Source: AP-15 sp963736715 (lineage in GTDB: Bacteria; Pseudomonadota; Alphaproteobacteria; ATCC43930; CGMCC-115725). From it: a DNA stretch of 64,000 nucleotides. The position numbers and the translations under genes were made by a program. Below, in pieces: positions 44,248 to 54,985 of the stretch. The stretch lies in assembly GCA_963736715.1 (NCBI GenBank), contig CAVTQA010000027.1, forward strand, positions 1 to 64,000, read 5' to 3'. Numbering within the stretch: position 1 is the first letter of the stretch; the number at the start of each line of letters is the position of its first letter. A model generated the notes under the pieces. It was not told where the DNA came from and searched no databases. It saw only the letters and a program-made list of their open reading frames with translations.

Positions 44248-45276
44248 CTATTCCCAGGTGATACGGGGCACCCTGCCGAGCTTAGCCGGTCCGAGGAACA
44301 TCTGTCCGTTCTGAATCGTGAACGCAGTCCTGATCTCCGGTTTGCCGTCGGGTCCGGCCTTGGCGAGCATCGTCAACGCGATCCGCGCGAGACCGGCATC
44401 GGTGGCCCGCATTTGCCCGTTTTGTACGAGTGCCGTCAGGATCAGGTCGTATCCCTGGATCGCTCCGGAGAAGTGGCCGGTCGGCTGTAGCTCCTGGTCG
44501 AGGGCGATCGTCCCGGTCGCAGTCGCATCGAGGGCGCTCCATTTCAGGCGCAGATTGTCGAGTTCGATCGCACCGCCGGCATCCCGCCAGACGGCTACTG
44601 CATCGGCCAGCTTGCCGGCCGGGAGGGCGCCTTTTACTGTTGCGCCGAAATCGAGTTCGTCGATTTTGTCCCCTAACGGCCCGATGCCGAGCGGCAATTT
44701 TATCCGGCTCGCCTCGACGGCGAGAGCCGTCATCGGGTCGGCATGCCCACGCGACGGCCCCGGCGGGACGGTGAGCGTGGCGTGGGCTGAACCGACGAGT
44801 ATCGGGGCGCCCGCCTCGACCCTAATGTCCCCTAAGGTCAGCCAGAGCGTCCAGCCGCCCGCGTTCTCGATCGCGACAACCCCGTCGACGGTATGCGCGA
44901 TTAGTTTTGCCGGGGCGCCTCCGCCGGCAGCGGCGAGATCGGCCGTGAACCCCTCGGGCGCTGCAAGCCGCCAGTCGGCAAGATCCCAGGGGCGGGCGGT
45001 GCCGGAGAGCACGGGAATATGCAGCTCCGGGGAAGGCGTGGTCGCACCGTCGCGCAACGCCGCGGAACCGAGATCGACCCGAAACTCGGCCGGGTAGCCG
45101 CTGACGCGCATCTTTTGCCAGGAGAAATCGATCTTGTCGGCCCGTTGCGATAACGCCCAGTCGACGATGCCAGCCTCGATGCGGCGGGCGACCAAGAACC
45201 AATACGCAGTATACCCGCCCCCGGCCACCAGCAACGCGGCAAGGATCACTAGGCCGAAACGCGTCGACCGCGGCAT
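44248..45276 (-). CDS. DUF2125 protein
   Basis: 342 residues from ATG 45276 (MPRSTRFGLVILAALLVAGGGYTAYWFLVARRIEAGI). An upstream ATG at 45339 adds 21 residues of low value. One N-terminal membrane helix, then a beta-rich periplasmic domain: WALSQRADKIDFSWQKMRVSGYPAEFRVDLGSAAL, LPLGIGPLGDKIDELDFGATVKGALP, and IELDNLRLKWSALDATATGTIALDQELQPTGHFSGAIQGYD. It has the order and size of DUF2125 proteins, which are widespread in alphaproteobacteria and of unknown function. Convergent with the tyrosine gene, 15 nt apart. Confidence 0.85.
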   Translation of the reverse strand: MPRSTRFGLVILAALLVAGGGYTAYWFLVARRIEAGIVDWALSQRADKIDFSWQKMRVSGYPAEFRVDLGSAALRDGATTPSPELHIPVLSGTARPWDLADWRLAAPEGFTADLAAAGGGAPAKLIAHTVDGVVAIENAGGWTLWLTLGDIRVEAGAPILVGSAHATLTVPPGPSRGHADPMTALAVEASRIKLPLGIGPLGDKIDELDFGATVKGALPAGKLADAVAVWRDAGGAIELDNLRLKWSALDATATGTIALDQELQPTGHFSGAIQGYDLILTALVQNGQMRATDAGLARIALTMLAKAGPDGKPEIRTAFTIQNGQMFLGPAKLGRVPRITWE

Positions 45277-45415
45277 GCGCGTTTTTGACCGTCTGTCCCT
45301 TCTCGGCGAAGCCGGGATCATAATGGGATTCGCGAGCACGGCAATGGGATCTTTTCTTGCTCCATCTGTTTGACCGTGGGGATCGTGCCTTCACTCCTGC
45401 GATAAGGGAAATGCG

Positions 45416-45688
45416 ATGAAGTGGAGTTTGATGCCCGCGGTTTTGGCTCTCGCGCTTACGGCGGGTATGATATCTTCGGCGGCAAACGCAGCTGGTTGCC
45501 TAAAGGGCGCGGCGGTTGGTGGTCTGGCGGGCCACGTCGCGGGTCACCACGGCGTGTTGGGGGCTGGTGCGGGCTGCGTGATCGGCCATCATGAGGCCAG
45601 CAAGCACTCACGTCAGCAAGCCACGCAGAACCAGGGATCTGGCAGCACCGCAGCCGGCAACAATGGCCAAAGCGAACCCGCTCGTTAG
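45416..45688 (+). CDS. Small secreted glycine-zipper-like protein
   Basis: 90 residues from ATG 45416 after GATAAGGGAA. Signal peptide LMPAVLALALTAGMISSAANA, then AGCLKGAAVGGLAGHVAGHHGVLGAGAGCVIGHHEASKHS with Gly/Ala every three to four residues, which suggests a membrane-inserting glycine zipper, and a Gln/Asn/Ser-rich tail. Two Cys (in GCLKG and GCVIG) could pair. Similar small proteins are usual next to envelope genes; the function is unknown. Confidence 0.6.
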   Translation: MKWSLMPAVLALALTAGMISSAANAAGCLKGAAVGGLAGHVAGHHGVLGAGAGCVIGHHEASKHSRQQATQNQGSGSTAAGNNGQSEPAR

Positions 45689-45770
45689 CGGCTAAAGGCG
45701 ACAGCGCTGAGGTGCTCCCGCACAATGCTCCGGAACCAGGCACAAATCCGCCGATATCGCCGATGATCCG

Positions 45771-48700
45771 GTGACTCGACACTGGCTCTCAAGGCTGGAA
45801 ACTCTGGCCCAATCCGCGCTGCCGGATTTTCTTCAGCGGCAGCGGTGGTATCCCGCGAAGAATTCGGACACGCCCGGGGTTGAACTCTCGGCACTGCTCC
45901 CGTTTTCGGTTTCCGGCGTGCCCTCGGCCCTTGCGGTCTGGCGGGTAACGCCGCCACGGCAGTCGCCGATGCACCTCTTCGTGCCACTAGCGCTCGTTCC
46001 AGAGGAGCAAGCAGACCCGGCGCAGGTGATTGCGGCGGACATCAGCTGCGGCCGGGAGAAAATGCGGGTAGTGGAGGCATTCTCCGTAGACACGTTCGTC
46101 CGCGCCTGGATCGATTTGTTGCTGAGGGGTGGCGGCGAGGCCTCGGGCCCAGTGCGGCTGCGAACCGGACGGACGGGCCACTTGGCGCGAGCCGGGCTGG
46201 AAGCTGGAGGCGGTTGGATCATCCGCCGGGGCAGCGCGGAGCAGTCGAACACCTCGATCCGCATCGCCGACTGCGCAATCCTGAAAGTGATCCGAAAGCT
46301 GGAGAGCGGCGTCCACCCCGAGCTCGAAGTAGGTCAATTCCTGACCGAGACGGCGGGTTTCATGGCTACCCCGTCCTTGCTCGGCTGGGTCGAGCTGGAT
46401 TCCGCGGCATTGGGGCAGGGGGCAGTGACCCTCTCGGTACTGCAAACCTTTGTCCCCAACGAGGGTGACGGCTGGTCCTGGGTGCTCGAGCGGCTTGCAC
46501 GCGGCGCAGGCCCCGGCATGGGCGATACTGAGGCCCTTGACGAAGCCACGAGCTGGCTCAGGCGACTGGGCCGGCGTACCGCGGAAATGCACGCCGCGTT
46601 CGAAACCGACGCGGACGACCCAGCATTCCGGCCTGAGCCGGTCAGTACCGACGACATCCGATCCTGGGCGGCGGCCGCGCAGGAGACCAGCCATCGGGCG
46701 CTCGAAGGTCTTACCCACGGGACAGTGCTCGAGCCGCAGGCTCTAGGGCTCGCCGAAGCGCTTCTCGCCCGCCGCGACGAGGTGGTTGACCGGCTGCAGG
46801 CAATGCTCGGCGAGGTCCAGGCCTTTGCGAAGACGCGGCACCATGGCGATTATCACCTCGGCCAAGTACTGGCCACCGACGGGGACGCCGTGATTATCGA
46901 CTTCGAGGGCGAGCCACTGCGTCCGTTGGCGGAGCGCCGCGCAAAGCATTCGGCTCTGCGGGATGTCGCCGGGATGCTCCGCTCGTTCGCCTACGCCGCC
47001 GCAGCGGCGAGCCGAGCGTTGCCGCAGAATCTTTCCCAGCCGGAACGGGATGCCATTGAGAATCGGCTCGCGGCATGGGAGGCAGAGGCGTCGCAGGCTT
47101 TCCTCGATGCCTATTTCGAGACTGCGCGCGGCAACAAGTCCTGCCCGGAGAACCGCGCCGATGCCGATCGGGTCGTGCGGTTCTTCATGCTCGAAAAGGT
47201 CCTCTACGAAATCGCGTACGAGCTCGCCAATCGGCCGGAATGGGTCGCGATTCCACTGTGCGGCGTCCTGGCGCTGCTCGACAAGGAGACCGCCCCTGCG
47301 CCGACGCTCAAGCACCAAATGCCCTTCGGCGCCGAGCTACAGGCCGACGGCAGGGTGCGCTTTCGCCTTTGGGCGCCGCCGCACCGGGAGGTTCAAATCG
47401 AGTTGGACGGCGAGACGGCCGCCATGCAACCGGCCGGCGAGGGCTGGCACGAACTCGTGACCGACCGTGCCCGCGCCGGTACGCGATATCGCTTCGTGCT
47501 CCCGGACGGGCTGCGCGTTCCGGACCCGGCCTCGCGCTATCAGCCTGAGGATGTGCATGGGCCGAGCGAGGTGGTCGACCCAGGGGCGTACGTCTGGCGC
47601 GATGTCGGCTGGAGCGGCCGCCCCTGGGAACAGGCGGTTGTCTACGAGCTGCACATCGGGACCTTTACGCCGGAGGGCACGGTCCGTGCCGCAATTGGCA
47701 AGCTCGACCATCTGGTTGAGCTTGGCGTGACCGCGATCGAGATCATGCCGATCGGTGACTTTCCCGGCCGCCGAAACTGGGGCTACGATGGCGTGCTGCT
47801 TTACGCCCCGGATTCTTCCTATGGCCGGCCCGAGGACCTGAAGGCGCTGGTCGAAGCCGCCCACGCCAGTGGGCTAATGGTTTTCCTCGACGTCGTCTAC
47901 AACCACTTCGGACCGGAAGGCGCCTATATCCACCCGGTTGCGCCGCAGACCTTCACCGATCGCCACAAAACGCCATGGGGCGCAGCAATCAACTTCGACG
48001 GGCCGGACACCGGCCCGGTACGCGAATTCATCATCCACAACGCCCTCTATTGGATCGAGGAGTTCCACTTCGACGGGCTTCGGCTGGACGCCGTGCATGC
48101 CATCCTCGATGACAGCCCGAAGCATCTGCTGGAGGAGCTGGCCGAGCGAGTGCGCGCGGCGGCGCCCGACCGGTACATCCACCTAATCCTGGAGAATGAA
48201 GAGAACCGGGCCGAGCGCCTGGTCCGCGACGAGAACGGCAGGCCGCGTTGGTACACCGCGCAATGGAACGACGACGTGCACCACGTGCTGCATGTGGCGG
48301 CGAGCGGCGAAACAAAGGGCTATTACGTCGACTACAAGAGCGATACCGAGAAGCTGGGTCGCGCTCTTGCGGAGGGCTTCGCATTTCAGGGCGAGCTGAT
48401 GCCCTATCGCGGTCGTCCGCGAGGCGCGCCGAGCGCCGAGCTGCCGCCGACTGCTTTTGTCGCCTTCATCCAGAACCACGATCAGGTCGGCAATCGTGCG
48501 TTCGGCGATCGGGTGACGGATTTCGCACCGGCCGAAGCAGTACGAGCGATTGCGGCGATCTATCTGCTGCTGCCGCAGATCCCGATGCTGTTCATGGGCG
48601 AGGAGTGGGGCGCAGGGCAGCCGTTTCCCTTCTTCTGCGATTTCGGGGCGGAGCTGGCCGATGCGGTGCGCCAGGGCCGGCGCGAGGAGTTCGCGCGTTT

Positions 48701-51297
48701 CCCGGAATTCCAGGATCCGGCTATGCGCGAGCGCATCCCCGATCCGATGGCAGAGGCGACCTTCGCCGCCGCCAAGCTCGACTGGGAGGACATCGAGCGG
48801 GCCCCCCATTCCGGGTGGTTGAACTGGTATCGCCGGGTGCTGGCGATACGGCGCGCCGAGATTGTGCCGCGTCTCCCGGCGATCCAGGTCGGCGGCCGGT
48901 ACGAGGTGCTCGGCGACGGCGCGATCCTCGTGCGCTGGGCAATTGGCGGAGGCGAGACGCTGGTATTGGCCGCGAACTTGGCAGCCACGCGGACCGCAGG
49001 GTTTCCGGCCGAACCGGGCCGCGTGCTTTGGCAAGAGGGTGAAGCCGGCCGCGACGGCACTTTGGACCCCTGGACGGTCCGCTGGTCTGTCGAGGAGGGT
49101 CTGCGGTACAAGCCAGCGAGCTCTGCCCTGGACGAGCTAGCGGAACGCATGGGAATTGAATCCCGGTTCCGGAATGCGAAAGGCGAAATCGTAGAGACCA
49201 GCAGCGAGACGAAACGCAGTCTGTTGGCCGCAATGGGTGTAGAGGCGACCGACGAGGCGCAGGCGAAGGGCGCACTCGAGGGGTTGGACCGGGCCGAGTG
49301 GCTCCGCCCCTTGTCTGTTGTGCAGGTGTCGCGAGCCGATGCCGGACCTCCCATCATCGAGCTGGTGCTGCCTACCGGCATCGGCGAGATTACTTGGCGT
49401 CTGACGCTGGAGGATGGTGCAGAGCGGACAGGGCGCATCGCATTCGGTGACCTCGAACTGACCGATGCCCGCAGCGTCGATGGAACACTGCTGGAGCGCC
49501 GCCGGTTGCTGCTCGAAAGCGACCTGCCCTGGGGATATCACCGCCTGGCGATCGAACCGGGCGGTGCATCGATGATGCTCGTGGTGACACCCGGGAAATG
49601 CTGGCTGCCGCCGGTGCTTGTCGAGGGGCGGCGGTTGTGGGGCATTGCCGCGCAGCTTTACCTGCTGCGCTCGGGTACCGACTGGGGCATCGGTGATTTC
49701 GGTGATCTGCGCAGGTTGGTCGAGCTGGCAGCCGATCGCGGGGCCGATGTCATCGGCCTCAACCCGCTGCACGCGATGTTTCCCGACGATCCCGAACACG
49801 CCAGTCCCTACTCGCCGGCAAGCCGTTTGTTGCTCAACATTCTTAATATCGACGTAAGCGCAGTCCCCGAGTTGCTGGACTGCCCGGAGACGCGGGACCT
49901 GATCGCCTCCGAGGCCTTCGGGCAGGGTGTACAAGATTGTCGTTCCAAGCACCTTGTGGATTACGCCGGGGTCGCCGCGATCAAACTCTCGGTTCTGGAA
50001 AGGCTTTTCGACACGTGCCGCGGCTTAGCCGATCCTGCCCGCTGGCGCGATTTTCGAGGCTTTCCGGCGCGAGCGCGGCGAGGTCTTGGAACGCAACTGC
50101 CTTTTTCTGGCGCTGCGCGAGCACTTCGCGCACGAAGATCCGTCCCATGCCGACTGGCACGCCTGGCCACAGGAATACCGCGACCCGGCCTCGCCCGCTG
50201 TCAGACGTTTCGCCGAGGAGAACCGGCGTCGCTTGGATTTCATTGCATGGCGTCAATGGGTTGCTGACGAGCAGCTGAGCGCTGCAGCAGCAGCCGCTAA
50301 GGGGCGGGGTATGGCGGTAGGCCTCTATCGCGACTTGGCAGTAGGCGCCGACCGAGCCGGCTCCGAGACCTGGGCCGATGCCGCTGCAGTGGTATCGGGG
50401 GCTCAGGTCGGCGCGCCGCCGGACATCTACAATCCAGCCGGGCAGAACTGGGGGCTGCCGCCCTTTCATCCGCGGGCGCTTCAGGAAGAGGGGTACCGCA
50501 GCTTCATCGAGCTCGTGCGCGCCAATATGCGCCACGCGGGTGGGTTGCGGATCGATCACGTGATGGGACTCCAGCACCTCTATTGGGTGCCCCAGGGAAG
50601 CAAGCCCTCAGCCGGTGCTTATGTCCGGTATCCGACCGAGGATCTGCTCGGCATTCTCGCGCTTGAGAGCCATCGCCAGCGCTGCCTCGTCGTCGGCGAG
50701 GACCTCGGCACCGTGCCGGAGGGTTTTCGCGAGCGCATGGCCGAGGCGAATATCCTTTCCTACCGCGTGCTGTTCTTCGAACAGGAGCCGGAGACCAGCG
50801 CTTTTCTGCCGCCGAGCGCCTACCCAGCCCTGGCCCTGGCCGTTATCGGCAGCCACGACCTGCCGACCTTGCGCGGCTGGTGGGAAGGGCGCGACCTGGA
50901 TCTTAAGGAACAGCTCGGCCTGTACCCGGAGGATAGTGAAGCCTCACGACAGCGTCGGGCGCGCGAGCGCGATCGGATGCAGCTTTTAGAGGCGCTCCGC
51001 CGCGAGAGGCTGTTGCCTAACGTCGGCGAGCCGGACATCCCCACATTGGCCCGGGCGGCGCATGTCTTTCTCGCCCGCACCCCATCGGTTCTGGCGATGG
51101 CGCAAATAGACGATCTCACCGACGAGGCCGATCCGGTGAACGTTCCGACCACTTCCGACGAGCACCCGAATTGGCGGCGCCGCCTGTCGATGACCTTGGA
51201 GGAGCTGGCTGCCCGGCCACGTTTCATCGATATCGCCGAAATCTTCCGGGCCGAGCGCGGCAAACCAGCCCCTGCCGAAACTAAGAAACATGTCTGA
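45771..51297 (+). CDS. Three-domain fusion: maltokinase + TreZ trehalohydrolase + MalQ glucanotransferase (one frameshift)
   Basis: Open from GTG 45771 to 50267, then +1 to 51297 (about 1840 residues if repaired). Residues about 1-505: maltokinase, with the N-cap FLQRQRWYPAKNS and kinase core HHGDYHLGQVL plus IIDFEGEP. About 510-1115: malto-oligosyltrehalose trehalohydrolase (TreZ), with PFGAELQADGRVRFRLWAPPHREVQ, VYELHIGTFTPEGTV, FHFDGLRLDAVHAI (nucleophile), LILENEEN and FIQNHDQVGNRA. About 1120-1840: 4-alpha-glucanotransferase (MalQ), with WGIAAQLYLLRSGTDWGIGDFGDL, GGLRIDHVMGLQHLYWVP, VVGEDLGTVPEGF and IGSHDLPTLRGWW. The frame break at about 50040-50055 is inside MalQ. Kinase to TreZ to MalQ run on without a stop, so the fusion itself is direct. 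TreY follows with an 8-nt overlap. Confidence 0.9.
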
Positions 51298-54200
51298 GAC
51301 CGGCGCAACGCCGATCCCTCGGGCGACCTACCGCCTGCAATTCCACAAGGGGTTCGGTTTCCGGGATGCCGCCGCTCTCGCCCCCTATTTGGCGCGCCTG
51401 GGCATCAGCCACGTCTACGCCTCGCCTTATCTGAAGGCGCGTCCCGGCAGCACCCATGGGTACGACATCGTAGACCATGGCCAGCTCAATCCCGAGCTCG
51501 GCGACGAGTCGGCGTTCCGTGACATGGTGACGGCGTTTCGCGACAGCGGTCTCGGTCAGGTGCTCGATTTTGTGCCCAACCATATGGGCGTCGGCGGCTC
51601 AGATAATCCGTGGTGGCTCGACATCCTGGAATGGGGCCCGGCGTCCGAATACGCCGGCTGGTTCGACATCGATTGGGACCCGGACAGACGCTACCTACGT
51701 GACAAGCTGCTGGTGCCGTTCCTCGGCGACCAGTATGGGGCAGTTCTTGAAGCGGGCCAGCTCACCCTCCGCTTCGAACCGGAGACCGGCAGCTTTGCCG
51801 TATGGGCCTACGATACGCACAAGCTGCCGATCTGTCCTCTGCACTACCATCGCGTGCTGGGCGACGAGCACCCGGAGCTCGAACGGCTGGGCGACGCCTT
51901 TTCCGGGCTGCCGGACGGGCGGCCGCGCATTGCTCAGCGCGCCAAGGACTTGCAGTCGGAGCTCGGCACGCTGGCGCTGCAGCGCAGCGATGTGCGGGAG
52001 GCGGTGCAGGCAGCGGTCGATCGGATCAACGGCGAGCCGGGGCGCCTCGAGACCTGGCATGAACTGGATGCATTGATCGAGGATCAGCACTGGCGCGCCG
52101 CGCATTTCCGCGTTGCCGCTGATGACATCAATTACCGGCGCTTCTTCAACATCAACGAGCTCGCCGGCTTGCGCATGGAATTGCCGGAGGTGTTCGATTA
52201 CGCGCACGGCCTCGCATTCCAGCTACTGCGCGACGGAGTATTGGACGGCCTGCGCATCGACCATGTCGACGGGCTGCTCGACCCAAAGGGCTATCTCCTA
52301 CGTCTGAGGGAACATGCGCCGAGCCCGTTCTACCTCGTCGTCGAGAAAATTCTCGCTCGGCACGAGGTATTGCGCGAGGATTGGCCGGTCGAGGGCACGA
52401 CCGGTTACGAATTTGCAAATCTGGTGCTCGGCTTGCTGATCGATCCGTCCGGCGAGGGTGGCTTTACTCAAGCCTACACGGATTTTACTGGCGAGCACCG
52501 CGCCTTCGACGAGATTGTGCGCGACTGCAAGGTGCGCATCATGCTCGATGAGATGGCGAGCGAGCTCAATGTCCTCGCCCGCGATGCGGCCCGGGTCGCA
52601 AGGCAGAACCCGCGAACCGCCGACTTCACTCGTAATATCCTACAGCGAGGACTCAAAGAGATCGTCGCGTGCTTCCCGGTGTACCGCACTTACGTCGATG
52701 GCGCTGCCCAGCCTACAGAAGCGGACGGGCGAGACATCGACTGGGCTGTGGCCCGCGCCCGGCGCAACGAGACGGATCTCGATCCGAGCGTCTTCGATTT
52801 TCTGCACCGGCTTCTGACCACTGACCTGGTGGCCCAACCGCGCAGCGGTTTCAGCCGGCAATCGGTGGTCCGCTTTGCAATGCGCGTACAACAATATAGT
52901 GGCCCCGTAATGGCGAAGGGGCTCGAGGACACCGCTTTCTATCGTTACAACCGTTTCGTTGCGTTGAACGAGGTGGGCGGCCATCCCGACCATTTCGGTG
53001 TGACATTGGCCGCATTCCACAGGTCCAATACGCAGCGCGCGGAGCGCTGGCCGCACGCGATGTTGGGGACCTCGACCCACGACACCAAGCGCGGCGAAGA
53101 CAACCGCGCGCGGCTTGCCGTGCTATCCGAGATGCCGGAGGAATGGGCTCGGCAGGTCCAGGCATGGAGCCGCATCTTGCGGGCTCGCCGCGGCGACGTC
53201 GAGGGCACGGCGCCGCCCGACCGCAATGACGAATACCTCTTCTACCAGCTTCTGCTCGGAGCCTGGCCGGCTGATCTGACCGGCATCGAGAACCCCGACC
53301 CAGAGAAACTGCGCTCCCTCGCCGAGCGGCTGGAAGGGGCAATGGTCAAGTCAATGCGTGAGGCGAAGCTGCGCTCAACTTGGGCGTCGCCGAATACGGC
53401 TTATGAAGAGGCGATGCTGGGCTTCGTGCGGGACGCACTCGACGTATCAAGGCCTAATGCATTCCTCAGCGCGTTTCTGCCCTTCCAGGAACACGTCGCG
53501 CAGCTCGGTATCCGCAACAGCCTGGCGCAGACCGTCTTGAAGCTCACTCTGCCCGGAATGCCGGACATCTACCAAGGGGCGGAGCTCTGGGACCTAAGCC
53601 TTGTGGACCCCGATAACCGGCGCCCAGTCGACTACGGAGCACGCTTCGAACTGCTCGATCAGATAACGGCGTCATTGGAGCGAAACCGCCGCACGGCGAT
53701 ATCCGAAATGCTCGTGGATTCGCGCGACGGCCGTGTCAAACTGGCCGTCATCGTGACCTTGCTGGCATACCGCCGCGATCATCCGAAGCTGTTTGCACAA
53801 GGGGGATATGAGCCGCTCATTGCTACCGGCTCCAGAGCCGACCAGATCTGCGCCTTTGCTCGTTGCCACGAGGAGGACGCGGTGATCGTCGCGGCGGCGC
53901 GGTTTCCCGGGCGATGCGAAGCCGAACGCGACTGGACCGGAACCGAGATCCCCTGGCCGCAGTCGGCAGGCGACGTGACACGTTGGCGCGACCTTTTCAA
54001 TGGGCACGTCGTAGAGCGCCGCGGTGAACGCATTGGTGTGGAGCCTGTCCTGGGAAGCGCGCCAATAGCAGTTCTCGTACCGGACCAAGGCATCGAGCCG
54101 CGAGGTTCAAAAAATCGCTCAGAAGCGCGCCCGGTGCTCAGAGAGTTGCCGCTGGACGAGCTAAAGCAGGTTCTCACCAATCATCGCACCTGGCTGGACT

Positions 54201-54586
54201 CGGATGGGCAAAGCGGCGAAAGAGCCGACCTTTCATCCGCGCAGCTGCAGGGTCTCTCACTGTGGAGCGCCGATCTTCGGGAGGCGGATCTCAGCTACGC
54301 CAATCTGCAAGGCGCGGATCTGGATCACGCTCGCTTGCGTGGCGCCAATCTGCGGCATGCGAACATGGAAGCTGCCTCGCTGTGGCAGGCCAACCTGCGC
54401 GATGCAGATCTGAGCTACGCTGGCCTTCAGAGAGCAAAGTTGGACCACGCCGATCTTTCGGATGCCAATCTGAGCAACGCCGATCTCACCGGAGCGTCGT
54501 TATGGGGAGCCCAGTTGTCGGGAGCGCGGCTCGAACATGCAGTCGGGATTACCGACGACCAGTTGAAGAACGCGCATCGCGCCTGA
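51290..54586 (+). CDS. treY: Malto-oligosyltrehalose synthase (TreY) with C-terminal pentapeptide-repeat domain
   Basis: 1098 residues from ATG 51290, overlapping the fusion gene by 8 nt. The GH13 part (1 to about 930) has TYRLQFHKGFGFRDAAALAPYLARLGISHVYASPYLKARPGSTHGYDIVDH, VLDFVPNHMGV, VLDGLRIDHVDGLLDPKGYL, VVEKILARHEVLREDWPVEGTTGYEF, TSTHDTKRGEDNRARLAVLSEMP and PGMPDIYQGAELWDLSLVDPDNRRPVDY, all TreY landmarks. It isomerises the reducing-end linkage of malto-oligosaccharides; TreZ then releases trehalose. Residues about 979-1090 are about 21 pentapeptide repeats (A(D/N)LxX), absent from ordinary TreY (700-950 residues), forming a right-handed quadrilateral helix. Their role is unknown. Confidence 0.92.
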   Translation: MSETGATPIPRATYRLQFHKGFGFRDAAALAPYLARLGISHVYASPYLKARPGSTHGYDIVDHGQLNPELGDESAFRDMVTAFRDSGLGQVLDFVPNHMGVGGSDNPWWLDILEWGPASEYAGWFDIDWDPDRRYLRDKLLVPFLGDQYGAVLEAGQLTLRFEPETGSFAVWAYDTHKLPICPLHYHRVLGDEHPELERLGDAFSGLPDGRPRIAQRAKDLQSELGTLALQRSDVREAVQAAVDRINGEPGRLETWHELDALIEDQHWRAAHFRVAADDINYRRFFNINELAGLRMELPEVFDYAHGLAFQLLRDGVLDGLRIDHVDGLLDPKGYLLRLREHAPSPFYLVVEKILARHEVLREDWPVEGTTGYEFANLVLGLLIDPSGEGGFTQAYTDFTGEHRAFDEIVRDCKVRIMLDEMASELNVLARDAARVARQNPRTADFTRNILQRGLKEIVACFPVYRTYVDGAAQPTEADGRDIDWAVARARRNETDLDPSVFDFLHRLLTTDLVAQPRSGFSRQSVVRFAMRVQQYSGPVMAKGLEDTAFYRYNRFVALNEVGGHPDHFGVTLAAFHRSNTQRAERWPHAMLGTSTHDTKRGEDNRARLAVLSEMPEEWARQVQAWSRILRARRGDVEGTAPPDRNDEYLFYQLLLGAWPADLTGIENPDPEKLRSLAERLEGAMVKSMREAKLRSTWASPNTAYEEAMLGFVRDALDVSRPNAFLSAFLPFQEHVAQLGIRNSLAQTVLKLTLPGMPDIYQGAELWDLSLVDPDNRRPVDYGARFELLDQITASLERNRRTAISEMLVDSRDGRVKLAVIVTLLAYRRDHPKLFAQGGYEPLIATGSRADQICAFARCHEEDAVIVAAARFPGRCEAERDWTGTEIPWPQSAGDVTRWRDLFNGHVVERRGERIGVEPVLGSAPIAVLVPDQGIEPRGSKNRSEARPVLRELPLDELKQVLTNHRTWLDSDGQSGERADLSSAQLQGLSLWSADLREADLSYANLQGADLDHARLRGANLRHANMEAASLWQANLRDADLSYAGLQRAKLDHADLSDANLSNADLTGASLWGAQLSGARLEHAVGITDDQLKNAHRA
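54226..54560 (+). repeat. Pentapeptide-repeat coding block with 120-nt super-repeat
   Basis: Codes for about 21 consecutive pentapeptides. The marker SLW recurs at exactly 120-nt steps (54257, 54377, 54497), i.e. 40 residues or 8 pentapeptides, equal to two coils of the beta helix. Between markers the order A(D/N)LR, ADLSYA, LQ, ALDHA-type units is kept, so the block arose by duplication of a 120-nt unit. The DNA copies have diverged. Confidence 0.85.
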
Positions 54587-54598
54587 ATCGCCCGGGAT

Positions 54599-54983
54599 GT
54601 GGAAAGCTCTCCGGCTGGTTTGCCTACTCCATCCGGCTCGCCGCCGACCCTGGCGCTAGCTCTGATGGCGATGCAGGCGCCGGCAGTGACCCGCGAGTAC
54701 CAGGCCGCGCTATTGCAGCTGGTGCGCAGCTCTGGCCAGGAAATCGCGCAACGTAAAGCCTCTGCTCAGCGGTTCTACGGCATCGCCTCGGGCGAGGATG
54801 AGGGGCGCTTTCTCGAGCAGTGCGCGCCGTCAGATTGCCGAGACGGTTTTCGACAGCTTTGCGCCGCAGCTCGATTTGTCCTTGGCTGCCGCCGTCTACG
54901 GGCTGGTCGGTTTGTTCCTGGGCTCGTTCATCGGCGAGTTGCTCGCGGCGGCCCTATTGCCTCGACATCGGCTGGCCCGCTGA
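54599..54983 (+). pseudogene. Unrecognised protein with C-terminal membrane helix, probable frameshift
   Basis: GTG 54599 opens ESSPAGLPTPSGSPPTLALALMAMQ, then APAVTREYQAALLQLVRSSGQEIAQRKASAQRFYGIASGEDEGRFLEQ. Near 54820 the sensible frame changes to RRQIAETVFDSFAPQLDLSLAAAVYGLVGLFLGSFIGELLAAALLPRH, ending TGA 54981-54983. Together about 128 residues: a helical part and a hydrophobic helix. It starts 12 nt after treY, so may belong to that operon. No family recognised; start and break position are approximate. Confidence 0.35.
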
Positions 54984-54985
54984 GG

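Noticed and set aside
50030..50060. Programmed frameshift inside MalQ
   Set aside because: No slippery heptamer or downstream stem was recognisable, and single-base breaks are common throughout the window.
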